From the NCBI GenBank assembly GCA_015222795.1, contig JADFVY010000339.1, forward strand, positions 1 to 7,849: DNA of 7,849 bases. The letters run 5' to 3'. Under the pieces are notes generated by a model that made no database searches, was not told the DNA's origin, and worked only from the letters and a program-made list of their open reading frames with translations. Positions 1 through 6,212 of the stretch are shown here, in pieces; positions within the stretch are counted from its first letter, which is position 1, and every line of letters starts with the position of its first letter. The stretch is from Pseudomonadota bacterium (GTDB lineage Bacteria; Pseudomonadota; Alphaproteobacteria; UBA8366; JADFVY01). Made by a program: the position numbers and the translations under genes.

Positions 1-86
1 ATCCAACAGAATCATCCCCCACCGCCTTGCGCAACAAAAATCAGACACACACTGAGAAAAATGTGTGCATATGCTAGCCCGCTCGC

Positions 87-107
87 GGGGGAGGGTCGGG
101 GAGGGGG
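87..107 (+). other. Putative G-quadruplex motif
   Basis: Four G-runs of 5, 3, 4 and 5 bases (87-91, 93-95, 98-101, 103-107) are separated by loops of 1, 2 and 1 bases. This meets the usual G-quadruplex pattern with very short loops, which are generally the most stable. It lies downstream of the caspase-like gene, about 170 bp past its stop codon; the G-rich strand is the plus strand, so the minus-strand transcript would carry the C-rich version. Confidence 0.5.
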
Positions 108-112
108 TGGCG

Positions 113-140
113 AAAAAGCGATTCACCGGCGAAGCCGGTG
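113..140 (-). terminator. Weak intrinsic terminator candidate after the caspase-like gene
   Basis: A perfect 7-bp stem (CACCGGC at 124-130, GCCGGTG at 134-140) with a 3-base loop is followed, on the minus strand, by six bases and then a run of five T (113-117). It sits about 140 bp beyond the stop codon of the minus-strand caspase-like gene. The six-base gap between hairpin and T-run makes it a poor canonical terminator. On the plus strand the core reads GCGAAGC, a DNA mini-hairpin known for unusual stability. Confidence 0.3.
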
Positions 141-279
141 CCCATATTTCACCTTGCATCGATACATTCACAGGCTCTCAGCATGAGGGCATAAATATTG
201 AACCCTCACCCCGCCCCCGCCAACAGCAGACAGACGACGAGTCCGCGAACCGGCCACCAAGTCCCATGCGCGCCCACCC

Positions 280-1815
280 TCAATCCTTCTTGTGGGTGAT
301 GAACTCCAGCTTGTCGTCCGTCCATTTCAGGGTGAATTGCCTGGTTTCCGCGGTTTCCGCCGAGCCGAAGGCGTCTGCCTTGTAGGCGATGTCGGCGACG
401 ACGATCTTGTCGTTCAGCCGCTGCACATCGAGCCCCGAGATATAGGGGCGCTGTAGCCAGGGCCAGGAGATATTGGCGCGGCGGATATAATCGTGCAGCC
501 GGAGTTCCATCGCTTGGCGATTTTCCGCCACATAGACCGCGATTTCGTCGCGCGACTTGTAGGCGCTGGCTTCACCCTCGGCTTCCTTCTGGGCCAGCGC
601 GGCCAGTTTCTGCTCGCTTTCCTTCAACTCCGCGATGCGAAGCTGCGCCAGTTCGACAAAGGCGCCTTGCGGATATTTCGCCAGATAGGCCTCCAGCCGC
701 GCCGGGCGGTCGCTGTCCTTGACGGCGTCCCAGAAGGCAAGCTCGACCGCGTCTTTCCGGGCGGCCGGCGCCACATCGCTACCGTCCGGCGAGGCCAGCG
801 CGCCGCCCTCGGTTCCCGGCAGTTCGAAGACAAAATCGCCTTGGTCGTAATCGGGATCGCGGAGCTTGCCATAGCGCGGCGTCTGGCGGTTCTGGCTGTA
901 GTTGCTGACCGCGTTGCCGAGGAAAATGCCCAGCTCGGTCGCGGTCAGGTAACCGTCGTTGTTGGCGTCGGCGCCCCGCTTTCCGTTCAGCGCACCCAGA
1001 AACAGCTCGCGGAAGCGGCCGTCGTCGGGCACTTCCTGGTCGGCGTCGCCGGCGGTCTGGAACTGGCGCACCGGCTCCATCGCGGCGCGGGTGATCGCCG
1101 GCGGCGGCGCGCCGCGCTGGGACGCGAAGATGGTGCCGGCGAAGCAGGTGTCGAAAACCGTATAGGCATGTTTCGCATAGGCCATCCGGACATATTCGCC
1201 AAACCGCCTGAGCGACAGCGCCTTCAGCCGGAATCTGGCCCCGGCCTCGGGCCGTGGCGCATCGGCGGGCACCAGGAAGCCCTCGCCGAATTCGGTAAAC
1301 CCGTGGCCGGCATACCAGACAAACAGCCGGGCCTGCGGATCCTCGCCCTTGATGACGAAGAATTCCTCAAAGGTCTGCTTCATTTCCACGGAATTCAGGT
1401 CGGTTGCCAGCGTGACCTCGAACCCCCGGTCCTCCATCTCCGCCGCCATCAGTTCCGCGTCCTTGACCGCGTTGATCAGGTTGGGCCAGCCGTTGGTGTA
1501 GCTATTGATTCCTATCACCAGCGCGTAGGAATTGCTGTAGAGCCGAGAACTCCTGGGGACCTTGGGCGCCGCCGGTTCCGCCGCATCCTGGGCCTCCACG
1601 GTATCCGGGGCATCCGCCGCGGTATTTTCGACCGGCGCCACGGGCGGTTCTTCCGCCTGGGTCTCGTCAGTCGATGGAAGAATCGGCGCGTCCTCGACTG
1701 GCGGCGTTGCCGTTGCTTCGTCGACGGAAGCCTCCTGCGCATGGATTTGGCCGCCCCACGGCGGTAAAATTCCGATCAAAACCAGAAACAAAACAACGAT
1801 CAACGCCCTGATCAT
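280..1815 (-). CDS. Exported caspase-like peptidase (family C14) with EF-hand-like loop
   Basis: A 511-residue protein. Residues 1-26 form a signal peptide (hydrophobic core IVVLFLVLIGIL, cleavage likely after IHA), so it should act in the periplasm or outside. Residues 28-90 are an acidic, Pro/Ala-rich linker. The caspase-like domain spans about 95-335: it opens with YALVIGINSY, the catalytic His is H171 in YAGHG and the nucleophile C224 in FDTCFAG, so the dyad is intact. Within it, residues 283-294 (DANNDGYLTATE) match a 12-residue EF-hand loop, with D283, N285, D287 and E294 at ligand positions. Residues 360-397 carry a short motif (LEAYLAKYPQGAFVELA) often found after bacterial caspase domains; the last 80 residues look beta-rich and are unrecognised. 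Start 1815 was chosen over an upstream ATG at 2211 because the signal peptide begins there, a GGGG Shine-Dalgarno-like stretch precedes it, and the extra 132 residues would cross the promoter region. Substrate unknown. It is divergent from the cyclase operon. Confidence 0.88.
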   Translation of the reverse strand: MIRALIVVLFLVLIGILPPWGGQIHAQEASVDEATATPPVEDAPILPSTDETQAEEPPVAPVENTAADAPDTVEAQDAAEPAAPKVPRSSRLYSNSYALVIGINSYTNGWPNLINAVKDAELMAAEMEDRGFEVTLATDLNSVEMKQTFEEFFVIKGEDPQARLFVWYAGHGFTEFGEGFLVPADAPRPEAGARFRLKALSLRRFGEYVRMAYAKHAYTVFDTCFAGTIFASQRGAPPPAITRAAMEPVRQFQTAGDADQEVPDDGRFRELFLGALNGKRGADANNDGYLTATELGIFLGNAVSNYSQNRQTPRYGKLRDPDYDQGDFVFELPGTEGGALASPDGSDVAPAARKDAVELAFWDAVKDSDRPARLEAYLAKYPQGAFVELAQLRIAELKESEQKLAALAQKEAEGEASAYKSRDEIAVYVAENRQAMELRLHDYIRRANISWPWLQRPYISGLDVQRLNDKIVVADIAYKADAFGSAETAETRQFTLKWTDDKLEFITHKKD

Positions 1816-1849
1816 ACGGCAAACCCCATAAATTACGCATCCCCCGGTT

Positions 1850-1878
1850 ATTGTAGCGTTATTGCGAAATCCGGACAA
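1850..1878 (-). promoter_or_regulatory. Sigma70-type promoter for the caspase-like gene
   Basis: On the minus strand, TTGTCC (1878-1873, 4 of 6 matches to the -35 consensus) is followed by exactly 17 bp and TACAAT (1855-1850, 5 of 6 to the -10). Transcription would start near 1843, giving a leader of about 28 bases before the ATG at 1815, with the GGGG ribosome-binding stretch (1824-1827) inside it. The spacing and the consistent start support the call; no experiment does. Confidence 0.5.
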
Positions 1879-1879
1879 G

Positions 1880-1896
1880 CCGCCGACAATCGGCGG
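1880..1896. promoter_or_regulatory. Inverted repeat, possible operator between divergent genes
   Basis: CCGCCGA and TCGGCGG form a perfect 7-bp inverted repeat around CAA. It begins two bases upstream of the predicted minus-strand -35 box and lies about 50 bp upstream of the plus-strand -10 box, a position where a bound dimer could affect both genes. It could also be a chance GC-rich palindrome. Confidence 0.35.
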
Positions 1897-1943
1897 GGAC
1901 AGTGCGAAAAGCCACATCTTTTCCGCCCACGGGTGTATTACTA

Positions 1944-1949
1944 TATAAT
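1944..1949 (+). promoter_or_regulatory. Perfect -10 box for the FecR-like/cyclase operon
   Basis: TATAAT matches the sigma70 -10 consensus exactly and sits in the only AT-rich patch of this intergenic region. No good -35 box is found at 16-18 bp; the best candidates match at only 2-3 of 6 positions, which could mean activator dependence. Transcription would begin near 1956 and leave a leader of about 75 bases. Confidence 0.4.
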
Positions 1950-2012
1950 GATACCACGGCGGCGTAAGAAGAAAGCGCCACGCGTTGCGGGGGGTAGCGA
2001 GAATATTGTTCC

Positions 2013-2020
2013 AGGAGGGA
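2013..2020 (+). promoter_or_regulatory. Strong ribosome binding site deciding the start at 2030
   Basis: AGGAGGGA lies nine bases before the ATG at 2030 and is close to the ideal Shine-Dalgarno sequence. It selects this ATG over an in-frame upstream ATG at 1985, and the selected start directly begins a signal peptide. Confidence 0.8.
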
Positions 2021-2029
2021 CGCAAGATT

Positions 2030-2680
2030 ATGAAAACAAATATATTTCCGGCGATATTGCTCGCCACCACGGTCATATTAACCGCCGCCGCCGCCGCCCA
2101 TGCGCAGCCGGTGGCGATCGTCGAGGATGCCCGGGGTGAGGGCGTTCCCGTACAGATCATGGAACTGCTCGAGGAAGGCGCGGTGATCGAATTACCCGCT
2201 GGAACCAGCATCGTGCTGGGTTATCTGGGATCGTGCCTGCGCGAACATATCGACGGCGGCAAGGCGACCATCGGCGCCGACCAGAGCGAGGTGACCGGCG
2301 GCGAGGTTACGCGCGAGACGATCCAGTGCCAGTCCGCCTCCGCCTCGGCCTCATCGCAATCCGGCGAGGCCGGCGCCCTGATTTTCCGAGGCGGCACGGA
2401 CAGCCCGGAATTTCCGGCAAAAGTAAGCGATATAAACCCGGCCTTCCTGCTGGACGGCATAACCGAGGGCACGCTGATCATCGAGCGCCTCGACCGGACG
2501 GAAGCCACGCGCGAACTGGCGGGTCCCGGCCCCCTGTTCGACACGCTGGGCAATGGCGAACCATTGAGCCGCGGCGGCCATTACCGTGTACAGCTTGGCG
2601 ATCGTGAAACCGAGATCAAGATCGACCGCTATGCGGGCCTGACCACGGTTCCGGCCCTGGAACGTCTCGTCCGCTTTTGA
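2030..2680 (+). CDS. Small exported protein, weakly FecR-like, partner of CHASE2 cyclase
   Basis: A 216-residue protein with a clear signal peptide (residues 1-25, hydrophobic core AILLATTVILTAAAAA, cleavage likely after AHA), so predicted periplasmic. Residues 40-100 look beta-rich and carry ELPAGTSIVLGYLGSC, a GG-rich turn region and then C100. The pattern resembles the FecR-type fold in which a level or gain phrase is followed by a repeated strand pattern, but the match is by eye only. C69 and C100 could form a disulphide in the oxidising periplasm. Residues 102-109 are a short Ser/Ala run (SASASASS), and the C-terminal half (115-216) is unassigned. The stop codon overlaps the TTG start of the downstream cyclase, so the two are probably translated together. 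FecR-like proteins are commonly encoded beside CHASE2 cyclases, which supports a role in the same signal pathway, perhaps as ligand or modulator of the sensor. The function is an inference. Confidence 0.75.
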   Translation: MKTNIFPAILLATTVILTAAAAAHAQPVAIVEDARGEGVPVQIMELLEEGAVIELPAGTSIVLGYLGSCLREHIDGGKATIGADQSEVTGGEVTRETIQCQSASASASSQSGEAGALIFRGGTDSPEFPAKVSDINPAFLLDGITEGTLIIERLDRTEATRELAGPGPLFDTLGNGEPLSRGGHYRVQLGDRETEIKIDRYAGLTTVPALERLVRF

Positions 2681-4770
2681 ATCAAACCGTTCGATATGCG
2701 GGCGTGGCGGCGGTTATTGCGCTGCTGGCCTGCCTTGCGGGGGTGTTTCTGGCGCCCTGGGTCGACGGGATCGCCTTCGACGCGGTCTACTGGATCCAGG
2801 CCGACCGGTCCGGGCAGGCGGACAGGCCAGCCGGCCGTGATACTACCCCGGTCAGCGTGATCGTCATCGACGAGGAAACCTACAGCCGCCCGCCCTTCGC
2901 GGGAACGCCACGGGTTCTGTGGACCCCCCATCTAGGGGCGGTGCTGAACGCATTGACGGAGGCCGGGGCCAGCGTCGTCGGTTTCGACATGGTCTTCGCA
3001 ACCTCGGCCACCGGACTGGTGCTGAACTATGACCGCGAATTCCTGCTGGCCATGCGCAAGAGCGGGATGCAGGGCCGCGTGGTTATCGGCGAGTTGCTGG
3101 CCGCTCCGCTGCCCATCGGCCCGGCCCCGGCATTCGCCTTCGCCATCGGCCATCCCACCAGCATCCGGCCGGTGAATATCCGCCGCGACGCCGATGGCGT
3201 GGTGCGAAACATGCCGCTGTTTTTCGACGCCAAGGACGGGCCGAAAACCAGCTTCGCGCTGGAAATCGCCATGCGCCATTTCCGGAAACCGGTCGCCCAG
3301 ACCGATAACGGATCGGCCAGTTTCGAGAGGGTGGCGGTCCCCGGCACGGCGGGTGGGAGCCTGTTTCTGGACCCCGGCGCCAACGGCCATCCCGCGCCCA
3401 CCTATTCCTTCGCCGATCTTTACGATTGCGCGGCGGCCGGACAGACCGATTTTTTCACCGAACATTTCGCCGGTCGCATCGTTCTGCTCGGGTCGGACCT
3501 GCTGGCCGAGGACCGCATCGTCGCCGGCAACCGGCTGCTGCTGCGCGACGCCACGCCGGCGACGGTGACCGCGCGCTGCTCGAATTACGAAGGCTCCGTC
3601 CTGCCGCTACCAGTGGTCGACAATACCATCGCCGGGGTCTACCTGCATGCCGCCGCTATCAGGCAGATTCTGGGGCCGGGCGGACCGGACTGGCTGTCGG
3701 GAAAACCGGCCTGGGGCCTGCTGTTCGTGACCGCGTTCCTGTTCGCCATCCTGTCGGTAAGGACAAGCGGTGTAACGCTGGTGGCCATTCTTCTTACAGC
3801 CATGGTGGCGCCTCTCGCCCTGGCGATGGTCGCCTACAAGAGCGCGCTGGTGCTGCCCCTGGGCGGGATGATAATCGCCGCCCTGGGCGGTATCGGCGGC
3901 ATGGCGGGCTATCGCCGCCTGGTCGTCGACAGCAGCGAACGCTATCTGCGCCGGGTCTTTTCGCTCTACCTGCCGAAGGCGCAGGTCGACCGGTTGGTGG
4001 AATCCGGCGGCGCGCCGGCGCTGGGTGGCGAGCAGCGCATCGTTTCGATCATGTTCGTCGATCTGGAGGGTTTCACCACCATCGCCGAGGATTTGGCGCC
4101 GGGAGAGGCCGCCGCCCTGTTGAACCGCTGTTTCGACCGGCTGGGCGACATCATCGAGGACAATCACGGCCATATCGACAAGTTCATCGGCGACGGGCTG
4201 ATCGCCATTTTCGGCGCCCCCGTCCCCGACCCGAACCATGCCGGAAATGCCGTGATCTCGGCCAGCGCCATGCTGCGCTCGCTGGAAGAAGACCCGATCG
4301 AGGCGCCGGCGGGCCAGCTGCGTATCCGCGTCGGCGTCAATACGGGCTCGGTGCTGATCGGCAATATCGGCAGCAGCCGCCGCTTCAACTACACCGTCAT
4401 TGGCGACGCGGTAAATCTGGCGGCGCGCCTGGAGAGCCTGAACAAGGCCTACGGCACGCGCCTGCTGATCAGCGACGATACGGTGACAGCCTGCGGTGAA
4501 GAGGGTTTCCGGGAGATCGACCTGGTCGCCGTAACCGGCCGCAGCGCGCCGACGGCGGTTTTCCAGCCGCTGGAGGACAGCGCCGGGGCCGCCCGCTACG
4601 CCGAGGCGCTGGCCCTGTACCGTCAGGGCGATTTCGGCGATGCCCGCGCCATCTTCGCCGAACTGGGGACCCGCGACCCGGCGGCGGCCACGCTGGCCCA
4701 GCGCTGCAAAACATACGAAACCAACCCGCCACCCGACTGGGACGGCGTGTTCAGGCCCGAGAGCAAGTAG
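2677..4770 (+). CDS. CHASE2-domain adenylate cyclase, class III
   Basis: A 697-residue membrane protein predicted to make cAMP from ATP. Residues 7-26 form a first membrane helix, 31-340 an extracytoplasmic CHASE2 sensor (VIVIDEETY, GASVVGFDMVF, FAGRIVLLG), and about 345-411 three more helices. Residues 450-632 are the cytoplasmic class III cyclase domain: metal-binding D462 (MFVDLEGFT) and D506 (FIGDG), adenine-selecting K502 and T573 (NYTVIGD), and transition-state N580 and R584 (VNLAARLE). Lys plus Thr fits an adenylate rather than guanylate cyclase of subclass IIIb; all key residues are present. Residues 640-697 are a short TPR-like helical tail ending in the PPPDWDGVF phrase typical of this family. 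The TTG start was chosen because it overlaps the previous stop by four bases (TTGA) and begins the first membrane helix, with no in-frame ATG nearby. The ligand sensed by CHASE2 is unknown. Convergent with the rimBK pair. Confidence 0.93.
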   Translation: MNQTVRYAGVAAVIALLACLAGVFLAPWVDGIAFDAVYWIQADRSGQADRPAGRDTTPVSVIVIDEETYSRPPFAGTPRVLWTPHLGAVLNALTEAGASVVGFDMVFATSATGLVLNYDREFLLAMRKSGMQGRVVIGELLAAPLPIGPAPAFAFAIGHPTSIRPVNIRRDADGVVRNMPLFFDAKDGPKTSFALEIAMRHFRKPVAQTDNGSASFERVAVPGTAGGSLFLDPGANGHPAPTYSFADLYDCAAAGQTDFFTEHFAGRIVLLGSDLLAEDRIVAGNRLLLRDATPATVTARCSNYEGSVLPLPVVDNTIAGVYLHAAAIRQILGPGGPDWLSGKPAWGLLFVTAFLFAILSVRTSGVTLVAILLTAMVAPLALAMVAYKSALVLPLGGMIIAALGGIGGMAGYRRLVVDSSERYLRRVFSLYLPKAQVDRLVESGGAPALGGEQRIVSIMFVDLEGFTTIAEDLAPGEAAALLNRCFDRLGDIIEDNHGHIDKFIGDGLIAIFGAPVPDPNHAGNAVISASAMLRSLEEDPIEAPAGQLRIRVGVNTGSVLIGNIGSSRRFNYTVIGDAVNLAARLESLNKAYGTRLLISDDTVTACGEEGFREIDLVAVTGRSAPTAVFQPLEDSAGAARYAEALALYRQGDFGDARAIFAELGTRDPAAATLAQRCKTYETNPPPDWDGVFRPESK

Positions 4771-4786
4771 CGGCGGGTTACACGGG

Positions 4787-4821
4787 AACCGGCCGGTTGA
4801 TCGACGATCAGGCCGCCGGTT
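4787..4821. terminator. GC-rich inverted repeat between convergent genes
   Basis: AACCGGC (4787-4793) pairs with GCCGGTT (4815-4821), and inside lies a perfect palindrome TGATCG-A-CGATCA (4798-4810). The hairpin occupies most of the 57 bp between the cyclase stop and the rimK stop and could slow polymerase from both sides. There is no T-run on either strand, so it is not a standard intrinsic terminator. Confidence 0.3.
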
Positions 4822-4827
4822 TCAGGG

Positions 4828-5733
4828 TCAGCCCTTGCCTCGCGTCCTGGTCTTCCGTTTGGGGCCGTTCTTTTCGATGAATTCGATGATCTTGCCGGCG
4901 ATATCGATGTTGGTGGCCTTCTCGATGCCCTCGAAGCCCGGCGAGGAATTGACCTCCATGACCACCGGTCCGTGGTTCGAGCGCAGCAGATCGACGCCGC
5001 AGACATTCAGCCCCAGATGTTTGGCCGCGCGCACCGCGGTGGAGCGTTCCTCCGGCGTGATCCTGATCTTCTCCGCCGAGCCGCCGCGATGCAGGTTCGA
5101 GCGGAACTCGCCCTCCGGCCCCTGGCGCTTCATCGCGGCCACCACCTTGCCGTCGATAACGAAGCAGCGGATATCGGCGCCCTCGGCCTCCTTGATGAAT
5201 TCCTGAACCAGAATGTCCACCTTGGCGCCGCGGAAGGCCTGGATCACGCTCTTCGCCGAATCATGGGTTTCGCCCAGCACCACGCCGACGCCCTGGGTGC
5301 CCTCCAGCAACTTGATGACAACCGGCGCGCCGCCGACCATCTGGATCAGTTCCTCGGCCCGGCTGGTATCGTTTGCAAACGCGGTGACCGGCAGGCCGAT
5401 GCCGTGCTTCGACAGGATCTGCAAGCTGCGCAGCTTGTCGCGCGAGCGCACGATGGCCACCGATTCGTTGAGCGCCCACACGCCCATCATCTCGAACTGG
5501 CGCACCACGGCCGCGCCGTAGGACGTGACCGACGCCCCGATGCGCGGGATCACGGCGTCAACGCCGGTGATGGGGTTTCCCTGATAGAACACCTTGGGGC
5601 GATGCGAGGTGATGTTCATATAGCATCGCGTGGTGTTGATGATTTCGATCTCGTGATCCCGTGTCTCGGCGGCTTCCACCAGACGTTTGTGGGAATAGAG
5701 TTCTGGATTGCGGGCCAACATGACGATCTTCAT
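4828..5733 (-). CDS. rimK: RimK-type ATP-grasp ligase (ribosomal protein S6 glutamate ligase)
   Basis: A 301-residue protein, the same length as E. coli RimK (300). RimK adds glutamate residues to the C-terminus of ribosomal protein S6 using ATP, and can also make poly-alpha-glutamate. The ATP-grasp fold is visible: K141 in VVIKLLEGTQGVGVV with the glycine-rich loop 144-150, the QEFIKEAEGADIRCFVI segment (177-193), and the Mg-binding residues D248 (GVDLL), E260 and N262 (MEVNSSPGFEGI), which fall at the same positions as in E. coli. The first 100 residues match the RimK N-terminal domain (RCYMNITSHRP, VIPRIGASVTSYG). The C-terminus ends in a basic tail (PKRKTRTRGKG). Start 5733 overlaps the upstream rimB stop (ATGA) and has AGGGGGA (5738-5744) ahead of it, so the two genes are coupled. 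The possible alternative is a related tail-adding ligase (LysX-like), but the full match favours RimK. Confidence 0.92.
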   Translation of the reverse strand: MKIVMLARNPELYSHKRLVEAAETRDHEIEIINTTRCYMNITSHRPKVFYQGNPITGVDAVIPRIGASVTSYGAAVVRQFEMMGVWALNESVAIVRSRDKLRSLQILSKHGIGLPVTAFANDTSRAEELIQMVGGAPVVIKLLEGTQGVGVVLGETHDSAKSVIQAFRGAKVDILVQEFIKEAEGADIRCFVIDGKVVAAMKRQGPEGEFRSNLHRGGSAEKIRITPEERSTAVRAAKHLGLNVCGVDLLRSNHGPVVMEVNSSPGFEGIEKATNIDIAGKIIEFIEKNGPKRKTRTRGKG

Positions 5734-6212
5734 TTCGTCCCCCTGCTCTTGGTTTTCTTGACTTTCCTGCTTCGCTTTTCCTTGCCCAACAGGAAGGAAT
5801 GGTCCGGATCAATCAGCAGGCGCCCCTGCATTGCGGTGCGCCCGACCAGCAGTCTGAAGCCCATTTCGTCGCGATCGGTCAGGCTGAGCTCGATCGGCCA
5901 GATCTCGCCGCCCAGGCTGAGTTCGGTGCGGATGATATAGCGTTTCTCGCGCCGCCCGCCTGGATTGCTGACAGTGCGGATATCGGCCACCGCCTCGTCG
6001 CAGGCAACCGCAAGCCTTTCGTCCTTCTGCAGGGGGTGGATAAAAAACCGCACCCGCCGTTCGCCGTCGCGCTTGTAGCTCTCTACATCGAAGGCGTGAA
6101 TCGCCGATGTCCGCGCGCCGGTATCCAGCTTGGCCTTGATGGATTCAACGCCCAGTCCCGTCAATCCCACCCACTCGCGCCATCCGGCAATGCGTCTTGA
6201 ATTCTCACCCAT
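5730..6212 (-). CDS. rimB: RimB-type small protease (ATP-dependent zinc protease family, PF05618)
   Basis: A 160-residue protein of the COG4067/PF05618 family, whose fold resembles retroviral aspartic proteases despite the family name. The active-site phrase is KLDTGARTSAIHAF (residues 28-41; D30-T31-G32-A33), followed by the conserved SNPGGRREKRYIIRT (82-96) and MGFRLLVGRTAM (117-128) blocks. In Pseudomonas the rimA-rimB-rimK operon has RimB acting on the glutamate tails that RimK adds to ribosomal protein S6; the ATGA overlap with rimK here fits the same job, though no rimA (EAL-type) gene is present in this window. Residues 144-160 form a strongly basic tail, as in the neighbouring RimK. 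The ATG at 6212 was chosen over one at 6281 because conserved sequence begins soon after it and the upstream 23 residues look like intergenic DNA. The ribosome-binding site is weak (GGGG directly before the ATG), so the start is the least certain part. Confidence 0.85.
   Translation of the reverse strand: MGENSRRIAGWREWVGLTGLGVESIKAKLDTGARTSAIHAFDVESYKRDGERRVRFFIHPLQKDERLAVACDEAVADIRTVSNPGGRREKRYIIRTELSLGGEIWPIELSLTDRDEMGFRLLVGRTAMQGRLLIDPDHSFLLGKEKRSRKVKKTKSRGTK

Larger units (their letters stand above)
86..214. repeat. Imperfect inverted repeat, possible intergenic repeat element
   Basis: The G-rich stretch at 86-97 is nearly complementary to the C-rich stretch at 202-214: the reverse complement of the left arm reads ACCCTCCCCCGC and the right arm ACCCTCACCCCGC, differing by one inserted base. 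The arms enclose about 100 bp that include a separate perfect hairpin. Low-complexity inverted arms of this kind are common in intergenic repeats of alphaproteobacteria, so a palindromic or MITE-like repeat is plausible. No transposase or clear target-site duplication is visible. The rest of 1-279 shows no credible gene; the short open frame starting at 65 has no recognisable protein features. Confidence 0.4.

Noticed and set aside
62..74. TGTGTGCATATGC as a possible CRP-like cAMP receptor site
   Set aside because: It lacks the TGTGA-N6-TCACA symmetry and lies downstream of, not before, any gene; no convincing CRP-like site was found in the divergent promoter region either.
493..1767. 424-residue open frame on the plus strand, opposite the caspase-like gene
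   Set aside because: It lies wholly antisense to a gene with clear catalytic motifs, is rich in Arg, Gly and Leu as expected from GC-rich shadow frames, and has no recognisable domain or ribosome-binding site.
1816..2211. N-terminal extension of the caspase-like protein to an ATG at 2211
   Set aside because: It would put 132 residues with no domain in front of a clear signal peptide, and would overlap both the promoter region and the start of the divergent gene.
3426..4499. 357-residue open frame on the plus strand inside the cyclase gene
   Set aside because: It is in another frame of the cyclase, extremely Arg- and Gly-rich, and has no independent features.
4972..5940. 322-residue open frame on the plus strand across rimK and rimB
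   Set aside because: It is antisense to two strongly conserved genes and crosses their junction; its composition (His, Ala, Arg, Asp-rich) is typical of a shadow frame.
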